Positions 45,213 to 53,122 of a stretch of 64,000 nt of DNA are shown piece after piece. This DNA is from Polyangiaceae bacterium (lineage in GTDB: Bacteria > Myxococcota_A > Polyangia > Polyangiales > Polyangiaceae), in NCBI GenBank assembly GCA_016712345.1, contig JADJRH010000011.1:4836001-4900000 (forward strand). The letters are read 5' to 3'. A program made the position numbers and the translations under genes. A model generated the notes under the pieces. It ran no database searches and was not told the DNA's origin. It saw only the letters and a list, made by a program, of their open reading frames with translations. Position 1 is the first letter of the stretch. Each line of letters opens with the position of its first letter.

Positions 45213-46757
45213 GTGGAAAGTCCCCTCGATTCGATCGACGATAGAACAAGCGTGCGAGCCAACCCCACCACCATTGAAATAAACAGTTCGGTTCCAACCG
45301 ATCGGGATGACGCCGGCCCTGTAGCGCCCGCGCTCGTCATCGCTTGGTGCGCCGAAGAACCGGCGCGCGTCGGTGAAGCCGCGATTTTTGAAATGGAAGG
45401 TTCGGCGCGCGTCTTGGGGCGCGGAGCCGAAGATTCGCAAGGCGCGGGACGCGTGATGTTTGGGCGGCAGCGCCCCGGAGAACGCCCGCGCGGTCGTCAA
45501 GTGTCCGGCTCCGGCATTTCGCGCGAGCAGCTTCGCATCACCCCAAAGGGTGATCGACTCTTCGTCGAGCGGCTTGGCAAATGCGCCACACTGTTTCGCG
45601 GCGCCAAGGTTGACAAGTGTACACTCGCCCCGGGCGACACACTGTTGCTCAAAGGCCAGCTCCTGCTCCTCTGCGTGTTGCGCCCTCTGATGATTGCCGG
45701 CCTCCGAGACTTTCAAGCGAGTCTCCTGGGCGCTTTCGGTGCACCGTGTGCGCTCGGGATCCTCGGTGAATCGCCGGCTATCCACGCGCTTCGCGATACG
45801 GTTGCTTTTCATGCCAAGGCAGGCGCGCACGCGCTTGTGCTCGGACCAAGCGGCGCCGGAAAAGAACTGCTCGCCCGCGGCATTCATCGGCTTTCGGCGC
45901 GCGATAGCGGCCCCTTTGTGGCTCGAAATGCCGCAACAATCCCTGTTGGCCTCGCAGAAGCAGAACTGTTCGGCAACGTCAAAAACTATCCCAACCCCGG
46001 CATGGCCGAGCGCCCCGGCCTTATCGGAGCCGCCGACGGGGGCACCTTGTTTCTCGATGAAATCGGCGATCTACCCGAAGCGCTCCATGCGAGTCTCCTT
46101 CGCGTTCTCGACGGCGATGGGGAATACCACCGGCTCGGCGAGGCAAAAGCCCGGCGAGCCAATGTGCGGCTCGTTGGAGCCACAAACCGCCCGCCCGAGG
46201 CCCTGAAACATGACTTGCTCGCGCGCCTTCCACTCCGCATTCAGGTGCCGGGCCTCAATGCGCGGCGAGAAGATATTCCCTTGCTTGTCCGGCATCTGCT
46301 TCACAAAGCGCACGAGCGAAGTCCAGAACTTGTACAGCGCTTCACCGGCTCAAATGGGGAGATCGCTGTTTCCAGCGATCTCGTTTCGTACCTCCTTCAT
46401 CGACAGTACACCACCCATGTCCGCGAGCTTGACGGGTTATTGTGGCGTGCGATGGCGGGGAGCCGCGGGGCGCGTATCGATCTACCCGAGGAAATGGAGC
46501 ACGAAACCTTCCCACCATCCAACGAGGCGGGGCCCGCAGCACAGGTGACCCAGGTGGCCGAAACACGCGCCCCAGCAGTTCGTCGCAAACCCGAAGAAGA
46601 GCCGACCCCGGACGAAATTCGAGCCGCGATCGACGCCTCGGGGGGCAACTTCGCACAAGCTGCCAAAGCGCTTCATCTACCCAGTCGGTATGCGCTCTAC
46701 CGGCTGCTTCGCAAAAATGGCATTGATGTGGATGCCATTCGTGAAGAAGGTGAGTAA
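45213..46757 (+). CDS. FHA-AAA+ regulator with degenerate sigma-54 loop
   Basis: 514 residues. A variant FHA domain (about 60-165; RVLGRGAEDSQGAG, SGSGISREQLRITPKGD) is followed by a AAA+ core with Walker A GPSGAGKE and Walker B GTLFLDEIGDL plus VGATNRPPEAL. The C-terminal Fis-like HTH reads GGNFAQAAKALHLPSRYALY. In place of GAFTGA stands KNYPNPGMAERPG, so contact with sigma-54 as normally understood is unlikely. I recall the same NYPN-type loop in other myxobacterial paralogs. The start is a GTG at 45213, just after a GAAACGATT stretch that resembles repeat family 2. Probably a phospho-dependent regulator of a sigma-54-independent kind. Confidence 0.9.
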   Translation: MESPLDSIDDRTSVRANPTTIEINSSVPTDRDDAGPVAPALVIAWCAEEPARVGEAAIFEMEGSARVLGRGAEDSQGAGRVMFGRQRPGERPRGRQVSGSGISREQLRITPKGDRLFVERLGKCATLFRGAKVDKCTLAPGDTLLLKGQLLLLCVLRPLMIAGLRDFQASLLGAFGAPCALGILGESPAIHALRDTVAFHAKAGAHALVLGPSGAGKELLARGIHRLSARDSGPFVARNAATIPVGLAEAELFGNVKNYPNPGMAERPGLIGAADGGTLFLDEIGDLPEALHASLLRVLDGDGEYHRLGEAKARRANVRLVGATNRPPEALKHDLLARLPLRIQVPGLNARREDIPLLVRHLLHKAHERSPELVQRFTGSNGEIAVSSDLVSYLLHRQYTTHVRELDGLLWRAMAGSRGARIDLPEEMEHETFPPSNEAGPAAQVTQVAETRAPAVRRKPEEEPTPDEIRAAIDASGGNFAQAAKALHLPSRYALYRLLRKNGIDVDAIREEGE

Positions 46758-46762
46758 TTGGG

Positions 46763-48289
46763 TTACGGTGCGGGGGAGAGGATCGTCACGGTGGCTGTGC
46801 CGGCGCGACTCCACACATCCAAGTCGGCGACGACCTTACCATCAATGGTTGTAGCTGTAACTTTGGCTTTTCCAACAGGCACATTCACAGCCGCATACCC
46901 ACCGGCCTGAGACGAGGTCAGGGCCGGGTCAATGGTGTTGGGCAAGAGCACAGGCGCTGTGAAGCTCGGCAATGCGTGGCCAAGCACCGTTGAAGCGTCG
47001 GCTGGTTCAATAGAAAACACCGCGCCGCCCAAATAGTCACCCGTACAGCCAAACACCGAACCGCTGAAAAACCCACGCGAGGGATCAATTGAAACGGGGC
47101 TCACAAACAGGTCGTTCACCACGTCAAGCGGGCCAAGGAAGGTGAATAATTCCAAAGGAGCGATCACGGGCTGATTGATATACATCAACGTGGGGAGGCT
47201 TCCGGCAGACGTGACTTCGAAGTAACCATCAAAGCCCGCACCCACTGTCGGCACGGTGACTTTTGCAATTCCACCCGCATCGGCTGTGGCCTGCGCGATC
47301 GGCGCGGCGCACATCGCGTCGTCTTTGGAACAAGCCTTCACAATCGCGCCAGGCAGCGGCCCCAGCGTGATGAAGTCCGACGCCGCAATCGTCACCTCCG
47401 CATCGGCGTTGGCCGGGGGATCCCAAACGACAGAGCCCAAACACGAGACGTCCGACGGGACGCAGGCGCCAAACTTAAAGACCTTCTCGCTTGGACTTTG
47501 AAAGAGTACACAAGCGTCACTCGGCGTGTCGCAGAGATGTGCATCGTCGCACATCGATCGGCAAAAATATCCTGCTGCGGCGCTGCCAAAACAAGCCTGA
47601 TCTTGCCCGCAGTCTTCATTCGAAGTACACGCATCCCCAAGCTTTTTTGAACCAATCTGGCCGCAAAAAAGGATGTTTTCGTGGTCCACATTGACGCCGA
47701 GCCTGCAAACCTGAGTCGGATCCGCGCCGCACGGCCCGGTGAACGGCTCGCACTGCTGGCCGCATACGCCGTATGAAAAGTCGAAGAAGGCAATACAAGC
47801 CTCATCGGCGGAACAGGCATTCGCCGAGTCGCAGAGCGTCATGCAGGCTCGGGTCACCGGATCCGTCTTGGGCTTGGCGTATTTCGCACAAAGGAGGCCC
47901 GGCGCGCAGGTATCTTGCCCAAACTCATCCTCGGGGCGCTCGCAGTCCTCACCAAGCTGGGCGTCGCCAAGCGGGGCTTCACAATGGGCTTCAACAGCCC
48001 CTGCACTATCGACGCTGAGTGTACACTTCGAAGCTTCGGCCTCGACACAGTTGTTATTCACGGCGTCGCACGGGTCGGGGTTCATAGGCATACCGCCGGT
48101 GCCACCCGCTCCACCGCTCGACGAGGTGGACGTGGTGGAGCCGCCGGAGCCGCCTGTGGTTGAGCCGGCGGATCCGCTTGTTTCATCGCCGTCGCAAGCC
48201 GTTGTGAAAAGGCCCAAGGCCACGAGGAGAGAAAGCGCGCCGGTGTGGAAGAAACGGTGTTGGGATGAAGAGGAGCGGTAGGTGTTCAT
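46763..48289 (-). CDS. Large surface lipoprotein with Gly/Ser/Thr linker and Cys-rich domain
   Basis: 508 residues. A type II signal (LLVALGLFTTACDGDETSG) is followed by a Gly/Ser/Thr-rich spacer (residues ~35-65). A cysteine-rich region (~70-290) has EB-like repeats (CDSANACSADEACIAFF, CTSNEDCGQDQACFG, CDDAHLCDTPSDACV). The C-terminal ~210 residues form carboxypeptidase-regulatory-like beta domains (GGIAKVTVPTVGAGFDGYF, GGYAAVNVPVGKAKVTA). Typical myxobacterial outer-surface lipoprotein; no function known. The start ATG at 48289 gives the signal. It is convergent with the FHA-AAA+ gene, 5 bases apart. Confidence 0.87.
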   Translation of the reverse strand: MNTYRSSSSQHRFFHTGALSLLVALGLFTTACDGDETSGSAGSTTGGSGGSTTSTSSSGGAGGTGGMPMNPDPCDAVNNNCVEAEASKCTLSVDSAGAVEAHCEAPLGDAQLGEDCERPEDEFGQDTCAPGLLCAKYAKPKTDPVTRACMTLCDSANACSADEACIAFFDFSYGVCGQQCEPFTGPCGADPTQVCRLGVNVDHENILFCGQIGSKKLGDACTSNEDCGQDQACFGSAAAGYFCRSMCDDAHLCDTPSDACVLFQSPSEKVFKFGACVPSDVSCLGSVVWDPPANADAEVTIAASDFITLGPLPGAIVKACSKDDAMCAAPIAQATADAGGIAKVTVPTVGAGFDGYFEVTSAGSLPTLMYINQPVIAPLELFTFLGPLDVVNDLFVSPVSIDPSRGFFSGSVFGCTGDYLGGAVFSIEPADASTVLGHALPSFTAPVLLPNTIDPALTSSQAGGYAAVNVPVGKAKVTATTIDGKVVADLDVWSRAGTATVTILSPAP

Positions 48290-48960
48290 GCCCAACGAGT
48301 AGAGCACCCGGCGTGCCGCGCTTGATTTGCCTTGTTTTCTCGGCATAATCGATCACGCGCACGCTCGCTCCACCGTGCGCGCACATGTGCTCGCACGGCC
48401 GGCGGCCAGCCTCTTTATACTGCACAACGAGTTGAGTCGTGATTTTCAGAGGGAAACACGCACTCTACCCAATGGCACGCTCAGTGCTGAGTGACTCTAC
48501 AGACGCGGAGAGCAAAACACACGCATTCAGGCGAGTGATTGACCTCGGTATCGATGCAGGGCATGGTCGAAAGCACCGCTAAGGTTTGAAGGCGACCGAA
48601 GGCGATTACCCTACGAGAGCGGCCATGGATATCGCTTGCTCGTTCCCTGGAACGACGCAGGAGAGCAGGCCGGAGTATTCCGACCGATGGTCAGCGTCGG
48701 TGCGGCTTCTTGGACCTGCTCTTCGAGGGGCGAGCGCGCGAACGAACAGCGGGACTGGAATCGCGACAGGCGGGCGATGGGTAGAACACACGGAACCTTT
48801 CAACGGCGTGGCTGCCTCGCATGCCGCGTGGCTGCTCGCTATACCATCCGTGAAGCAACATCCTCACCCCAATTTAGCCAACTGACACCTTGACTTTATT
48901 GGCTGGCTTCGTGAAAGTGCCGGCGCCCTCGGCTCGTCGCGCGACGGTCGGAGAAACCTC
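48290..48960. other. 671-base divergent gap without a gene
   Basis: This gap lies between two divergent genes. It contains an A+G-biased stretch with CTACAGACGCGGAGAGCA (48495), dyad element D (48729-48763) and single TCTACCC/GGGTAGA motifs (48466, 48778). Short frames here have no protein-like character. Promoters for both flanking genes are expected here. Confidence 0.6.
48729..48763 (+). repeat. Dispersed 35-bp dyad element, copy D
   Basis: Family-1 element with a diverged first half (GGCGAGCGCG) and a good second half (CGAACGAACAGCGGGACTGG followed by AATCG). Confidence 0.6.
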
Positions 48961-50712
48961 ATGAAGTTCATTCCTGCCATCGGTGAGTCTGATTTTCGCC
49001 TGCTACGCGAAGCGGGGCACGGCTACGTCGATAAAACGAGCTTCATTACAGAGGTGCTTTCGGATCCAAGTGTGGTGCTGCTCTTCCCGCGCCCGCGCCG
49101 CTTCGGCAAAACGCTCAACATCTCGGCGCTCTACCATTTCCTCAGAAAAACCGACGAAGATGTGTCGCATCTGTTTGAGGGCTTGGCTGTCACGCAGAGT
49201 CCCGAGGCAATGGCGCATTTCCAAAAGTATCCAACGTTGTTCGTGACGTTCAAAGACGTCAAGGCAAGAACGTTCGCGGACGCAATCGAGGGGGTCCGTT
49301 CGCGCATCGTGCAGCTCTATCGGCAATACCAATATTTGCTCGACGGTTCGCAGCTGGACCGAACCATGGCGATGAGGTTCGAAAAGGTGCTGTACGGCAC
49401 GCCGAGCACGCAAGAACTCGAGGACTCCCTATGGATCCTGTCCACTGCGCTCCACGAACACCACAAGACACGGGTGGTTGTTCTGATCGACGAATACGAC
49501 ACGCCCATTCAATCGGGCTACATCAACGGGTTCTTCGACGAAATAGTCTTGTTCTTTCGCAACTTCTTGTCGGCGGCGCTCAAAGACAATTCGTCGCTTT
49601 TCAAAGGGGTGCTCACCGGCATCCTGCGCGTCTCGAAAGAGAACATGTTTTCGGGGCTCAACAACATTGAGGTCCATTCCATCCTCAGCCCCCGCTATGC
49701 AACCTCGTTTGGGTTCACCGAAGAAGAGGTCACGAACATTGTCGACCCCGCCCACCTCGACGAAGTTCGGTCCTGGTACAATGGGTATCTGTTCGGCGGT
49801 CAGGTCATCTACAATCCTTGGTCCATCCTCAACTACATCAAAAACGGCAGACTCGCGCCCTATTGGGTCAACACCAGTTCTATCGACCTCATTGAGCACC
49901 TCGCAACGCGGCAGGGCATGGGCCTATCGGCTACGTCGGCGACACTGCTCAACGGCGAGAGCATTGAAGTGCCCATTGACGACAACATTGTGCTCCGAGA
50001 CATCAACGGCCGGCCCGACGCTCTCTGGAACTTCCTCCTCTTTTCGGGATATCTCAAGCTGGTTGAACTCCACAGCAACGAGATGGGCGATGTCACAGGC
50101 AAGCTCGCGATCCCGAACATGGAGGTACGCAGGGTATACCGTACCATGTTCGACAATTGGCTCCATAAGGCAACCCCCGATCGGAGCATGCTCGACAGGT
50201 TTGTTCAAGCTCTCATGGAAGGAGATGCACCCACTGTCGAGGCGTTTCTCCAGCACATATTGCTTACCGTTGTGTCGTATCAAGACGGTGCGGGACGCGA
50301 ACCCGAAAAGCTCTACCACGGGCTTATGCTGGGCCTCTTGGTCCACTTGGAGTCGCAATACTTCGTTCGTTCAAACCTGGAGTCGGGCTTTGGCCGCGCC
50401 GATGTGCTCATGATCCCCAAGACCAAGGGGCGCCCCGGCGTGGTGATGGAGTTTAAGGTGCCTTTTGGCAAAGAAACGCCCCAAAAAGCGCTCGAAGAGG
50501 CCGCCAAACAAATTCGAGAGCGGGAGTATGGAGCGGCCGTCAAGAGCGCCGGCGCCACACCGGTCTACCAATATGCCATGGTCTTCGACGGCAAACAGGC
50601 GTGGGTGAAGCCGGTAAACGAGCCGAAAAGCGCGCCGGCCAAGGCAAAAGCCTCTCGCCCGAGCAAGGCCCGGGCCTCAAAGCGCACCAAGTCCAAGCCC
50701 GCCAACCGATGA
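48961..50712 (+). CDS. AAA-ATPase-like / PD-(D/E)XK nuclease-fold fusion (PF09820-PF08011 type)
   Basis: 583 residues. The N-terminal ATPase (about 1-240) begins with FIPAIGESDFRLLREAG and has YVDKTSFI, the P-loop LLFPRPRRFGKTLNIS and Walker B VVVLIDEYDTPIQ. The C-terminal nuclease-like domain carries GFGRADVLMIPKTKGRPGVV then MEFKV, giving the D...ExK catalytic pattern. The last ~40 residues are a Lys/Arg/Ala/Ser tail (KAKASRPSKARASKRTKSKP) that may bind DNA. This family is widespread, often multi-copy and horizontally mobile; its role is unproven, with defence or mobile-element functions proposed. It stands alone here. Confidence 0.9.
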   Translation: MKFIPAIGESDFRLLREAGHGYVDKTSFITEVLSDPSVVLLFPRPRRFGKTLNISALYHFLRKTDEDVSHLFEGLAVTQSPEAMAHFQKYPTLFVTFKDVKARTFADAIEGVRSRIVQLYRQYQYLLDGSQLDRTMAMRFEKVLYGTPSTQELEDSLWILSTALHEHHKTRVVVLIDEYDTPIQSGYINGFFDEIVLFFRNFLSAALKDNSSLFKGVLTGILRVSKENMFSGLNNIEVHSILSPRYATSFGFTEEEVTNIVDPAHLDEVRSWYNGYLFGGQVIYNPWSILNYIKNGRLAPYWVNTSSIDLIEHLATRQGMGLSATSATLLNGESIEVPIDDNIVLRDINGRPDALWNFLLFSGYLKLVELHSNEMGDVTGKLAIPNMEVRRVYRTMFDNWLHKATPDRSMLDRFVQALMEGDAPTVEAFLQHILLTVVSYQDGAGREPEKLYHGLMLGLLVHLESQYFVRSNLESGFGRADVLMIPKTKGRPGVVMEFKVPFGKETPQKALEEAAKQIREREYGAAVKSAGATPVYQYAMVFDGKQAWVKPVNEPKSAPAKAKASRPSKARASKRTKSKPANR

Positions 50713-50875
50713 AGGCAAGACCCCTAACATACTGATGCCCGCGGAAGGCACGAGCGCCAAGATCGCTCCTCCTGAACCGTCGTGCTGTCCACAATTCGGC
50801 CCGCCGGAATCCCATACAGGAGTTGCATGTCGCGCGAAGATCTGCTTTCTGCCAGCGGTCGCGGCGTCGTTCCTT

Positions 50876-51160
50876 TCAGCCCTTTTCAACCGCGGCGAGG
50901 GCCTCTTTCCACCGTTCGAGGTCGCCGAGGCGGAGCGCCGCGTCCATCCCCATGTTCTCGAGGAGCATTCCCAGGAGGAGGAGGCGTGAGCTGTCGCTCC
51001 AGAGCAGCTTTCCCCGGGAGATCTCCAGCTCCATGCCCACCAACTTCGCGGCCCGGACCTCGAACTCGTCGGGCGTCCACGCGCGCCCCTGGCGGTGGAT
51101 GTCCCAGACGATCGGCCCGTCCGCGCCCTCTTCCCCTTCTGCGTCCTGCGTGCCTGCCAT
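50876..51160 (-). CDS. Small conserved-looking hypothetical protein
   Basis: 94 residues: MAGTQDAEGEEGADGPIVWD... with RAWTPDEFEVRAAKLVGMEL, KLLWSDSSRLLLLGMLLENM and GMDAALRLGDLERWKEAL. The pattern (WxxEEF...GKLxW...LLLENxGxDAAxRLG) matches a family of short proteins I recall from several myxobacterial genomes, with no known function. It is convergent with the upstream ATPase-nuclease gene. Confidence 0.75.
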   Translation of the reverse strand: MAGTQDAEGEEGADGPIVWDIHRQGRAWTPDEFEVRAAKLVGMELEISRGKLLWSDSSRLLLLGMLLENMGMDAALRLGDLERWKEALAAVEKG

Positions 51161-51601
51161 GGTTAGTTAGCTCCTCTCCGGGGCAAGTGTATCACGGAAA
51201 TCTCGATGCACCAAGCCACAGCACCGGTCATCTCGGCCGGCGCGTACACATCTCACATCAGGGGGCTCAAGATGCGCGGCGCCAACTCGACCGCTTCCTG
51301 AACGAAGGGGCGCGCGCAGGAAGCAAACCTACCCATGGGTAGATCGATTTCGAATTACCATCGGTGCGACGAGTAGACCCCCCGCAACCTGAATGGGTAG
51401 AAACGTAGACTCTTCACGAGGAACTATTTACATGCGTTGGCGTCATCGACAATTTCGAGCACGAATCGCTTTCCGTGCTCATGCATGTGACCGCCGAAAA
51501 GAACAAGCTGCGTGTCGCGTTTGATAACGGCCGAACTGACGCTTGGGCTTGGCCAGGGCAACATGCACCTCGTCGCTCACCTGCTGCAACCCGTTGCACA
51601 G
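51161..51601. other. Gap containing a gene remnant and GGGTAGA motifs
   Basis: 441 bases with no intact gene. It holds two GGGTAGA motifs (51337, 51395) and the 3' remnant described at 51424-51540. Confidence 0.5.
51424..51540 (-). pseudogene. 3' remnant of an exported metal-enzyme-like gene
   Basis: The last ~38 codons before a TAG read AVIKRDTQLVLFGGHMHEHG then KRFVLEIVDDANACK. The G-H-x-H-x-x-G-x-x-F arrangement is reminiscent of the copper site loop in type II ascorbate-dependent monooxygenase-like proteins. No start and no upstream domain are present, so it seems a leftover 3' end. The family call is tentative. Confidence 0.4.
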
Positions 51602-52690
51602 TCACTTCTTTGGGCCGCCGTGAATCGGCGTCTTGGACCGCCGTCGGTAGAGCGCCAGCCCCAACAGTCCAAACGCTCCGAAACCCCATGCGAGTCCACT
51701 CGAAGGCGCAAGGGGAGAAACAGCGCACCCCAAACGATTTGTAGAGTCGACAAACCCCGACTCAGCATGAATGTCGAGCCCGCCGCTCTTGTCACCAAAG
51801 TGGGCTGTCAGACGGCGGGGGCGATCTTTATCAAATGTGTACCGAAACAGATCTCCTTCCCCCGGTTCTTCTACCCCATCCAAGTCCCAGTCAAAATCGA
51901 CCCCATACACCGTTTCACCATCGGCATCTTTGGCAACACCCACCACGGTCAGAGTCTCACCGTCTTGGGCGCTTTTCTCCGACGGGCCGGCAAGTTCGAT
52001 CGAGTCCACCGCGCCCTCGTCAACCACCTCAATCACGATTGTTGAAACCGGCACGCCTGCGGAGGAAATCTGTACTTCGTGCTCGCCAAGCTGCTCCGCT
52101 GTCACCTGAAGCCAGTCACGATCCTCAGCCAAAAGTGTCTGCTCCACATTAATCGACAGTTCAGAGGAGGCTGAAGCGGTGATAGCGCCGGCACCGGAAA
52201 GCCTCTTCCCACCGCTCATCGATACAACTTGAAATGTGGCCGTGCCGCCCTGAAGAACTTTGAACCGCGGAGCCGGGAAAACGAAGCCTCCGTTGGCTGC
52301 GATCAGCGCGGCGCGGGGGAGCGCCCAGGCCATGTCGGCCTGAAGAACTTCAACGGTTGCAGTATGAACCACTTCACCGTCGCGGAGCAGCTCCAGGTCA
52401 ACCTCACCTTCTTCGGTAGCCTGACAATCGGCATGGGCTGCGCCGCCGTCGACGCAGGTGAGAATATTCTGGTCGGCCGACCGAACGTCGTAAAGCGACT
52501 CTTCGTCTTGAGAGATGCCGTACCCAAACACGCCAAATTGAGAGCCTTTGGCGTAGGGGGAGTGAAGTTGGTCGCTCGGGGTGAGCACAAAGTCGAGATC
52601 CCAATCGACGTTGTCGACCAGGCGGTCACTCTGACAGCCGGCGGTGAGTACACATGCTCCAGAGAGAAAAAGAAAAAGCGATCGGTTCAT
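51602..52690 (-). CDS. Lipoprotein with Ig-like domain and MYXO-CTERM-like tail
   Basis: 362 residues. Both ends carry sorting signals. A lipobox signal is at the N-terminus (LFLSGACVLTAGCQSD). The C-terminus has LGCAVSPLAPSSG followed by a hydrophobic helix (LAWGFGAFGLLGLALY) and RRRSK, as in MYXO-CTERM anchors. The middle is beta-rich with an Asp-rich stretch (DFDWDLDGVEEPGEGD) that may bind calcium. Function unknown; expected at the outer surface. Confidence 0.83.
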   Translation of the reverse strand: MNRSLFLFLSGACVLTAGCQSDRLVDNVDWDLDFVLTPSDQLHSPYAKGSQFGVFGYGISQDEESLYDVRSADQNILTCVDGGAAHADCQATEEGEVDLELLRDGEVVHTATVEVLQADMAWALPRAALIAANGGFVFPAPRFKVLQGGTATFQVVSMSGGKRLSGAGAITASASSELSINVEQTLLAEDRDWLQVTAEQLGEHEVQISSAGVPVSTIVIEVVDEGAVDSIELAGPSEKSAQDGETLTVVGVAKDADGETVYGVDFDWDLDGVEEPGEGDLFRYTFDKDRPRRLTAHFGDKSGGLDIHAESGFVDSTNRLGCAVSPLAPSSGLAWGFGAFGLLGLALYRRRSKTPIHGGPKK

Positions 52691-53122
52691 GGGGTAAGAA
52701 TCCTCCGTACCATTTTTTTCGTGCGTTGCGAGTAAGCCCTACAAACCATGAGGCAACGGGTGCGCCAAAGGCACCACTGCAAAAAACCGCTTAAATTATC
52801 GCGAATTCCGTTCGCGCCGCCCTCGCGGAGCCTGGCAACCAGATCAGGGGCACGGCTCCGCCGGTTCACGTAGCCCGCCGATCTACCCATAAACCCCGTC
52901 GCATGCCTGGCATGCGCCCTACCCAAACGAGCGATCGTATCCGACACGGTTCAATAGGAGCGTGCGTCAAAAGCGAAACAGGGCCAAACTTCTGCAAGGG
53001 GTGCTGGCGTACACAAGCGTTTCATTTAAAGTGTAATGACTTGTCAAGTCATAACTTGACAAGTTTTAATATGACATAAAAAGACTGGACAAATTTGAAT
53101 TAACGGACTAGAGAGCACCTTC
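52691..53122. other. 432-base gap before the DUF234 ATPase gene
   Basis: G+C-rich left part with no supported gene. The right 100 bases are strikingly A+T-rich and hold a family-2 element (53008-53036) and a nested inverted repeat (53039-53064). Confidence 0.55.
53039..53064. promoter_or_regulatory. Nested inverted repeat ACTTGTCAAGT-CATA-ACTTGACAAGT
   Basis: A perfect 11-bp inverted repeat with a 4-base spacer. Each arm is itself a palindrome around its central base (ACTTG-T-CAAGT). It contains TTGACA (53056-53061), a good -35 box, about 60 bases before the GTG of the ATPase gene. It reads as a two-site operator over a promoter, possibly for autoregulation of the downstream gene. Confidence 0.6.

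Noticed and set aside
48586..48885. Frames of 85-99 codons in the divergent gap
   Set aside because: They cross a dispersed repeat element (48729-48763) and lack protein-like composition.
52687..52947. 87-codon minus-strand frame before the DUF234 ATPase gene
   Set aside because: Basic composition with no recognised motif, and it overlaps the start region of the lipoprotein gene. Considered as a transposase remnant but nothing supports this.
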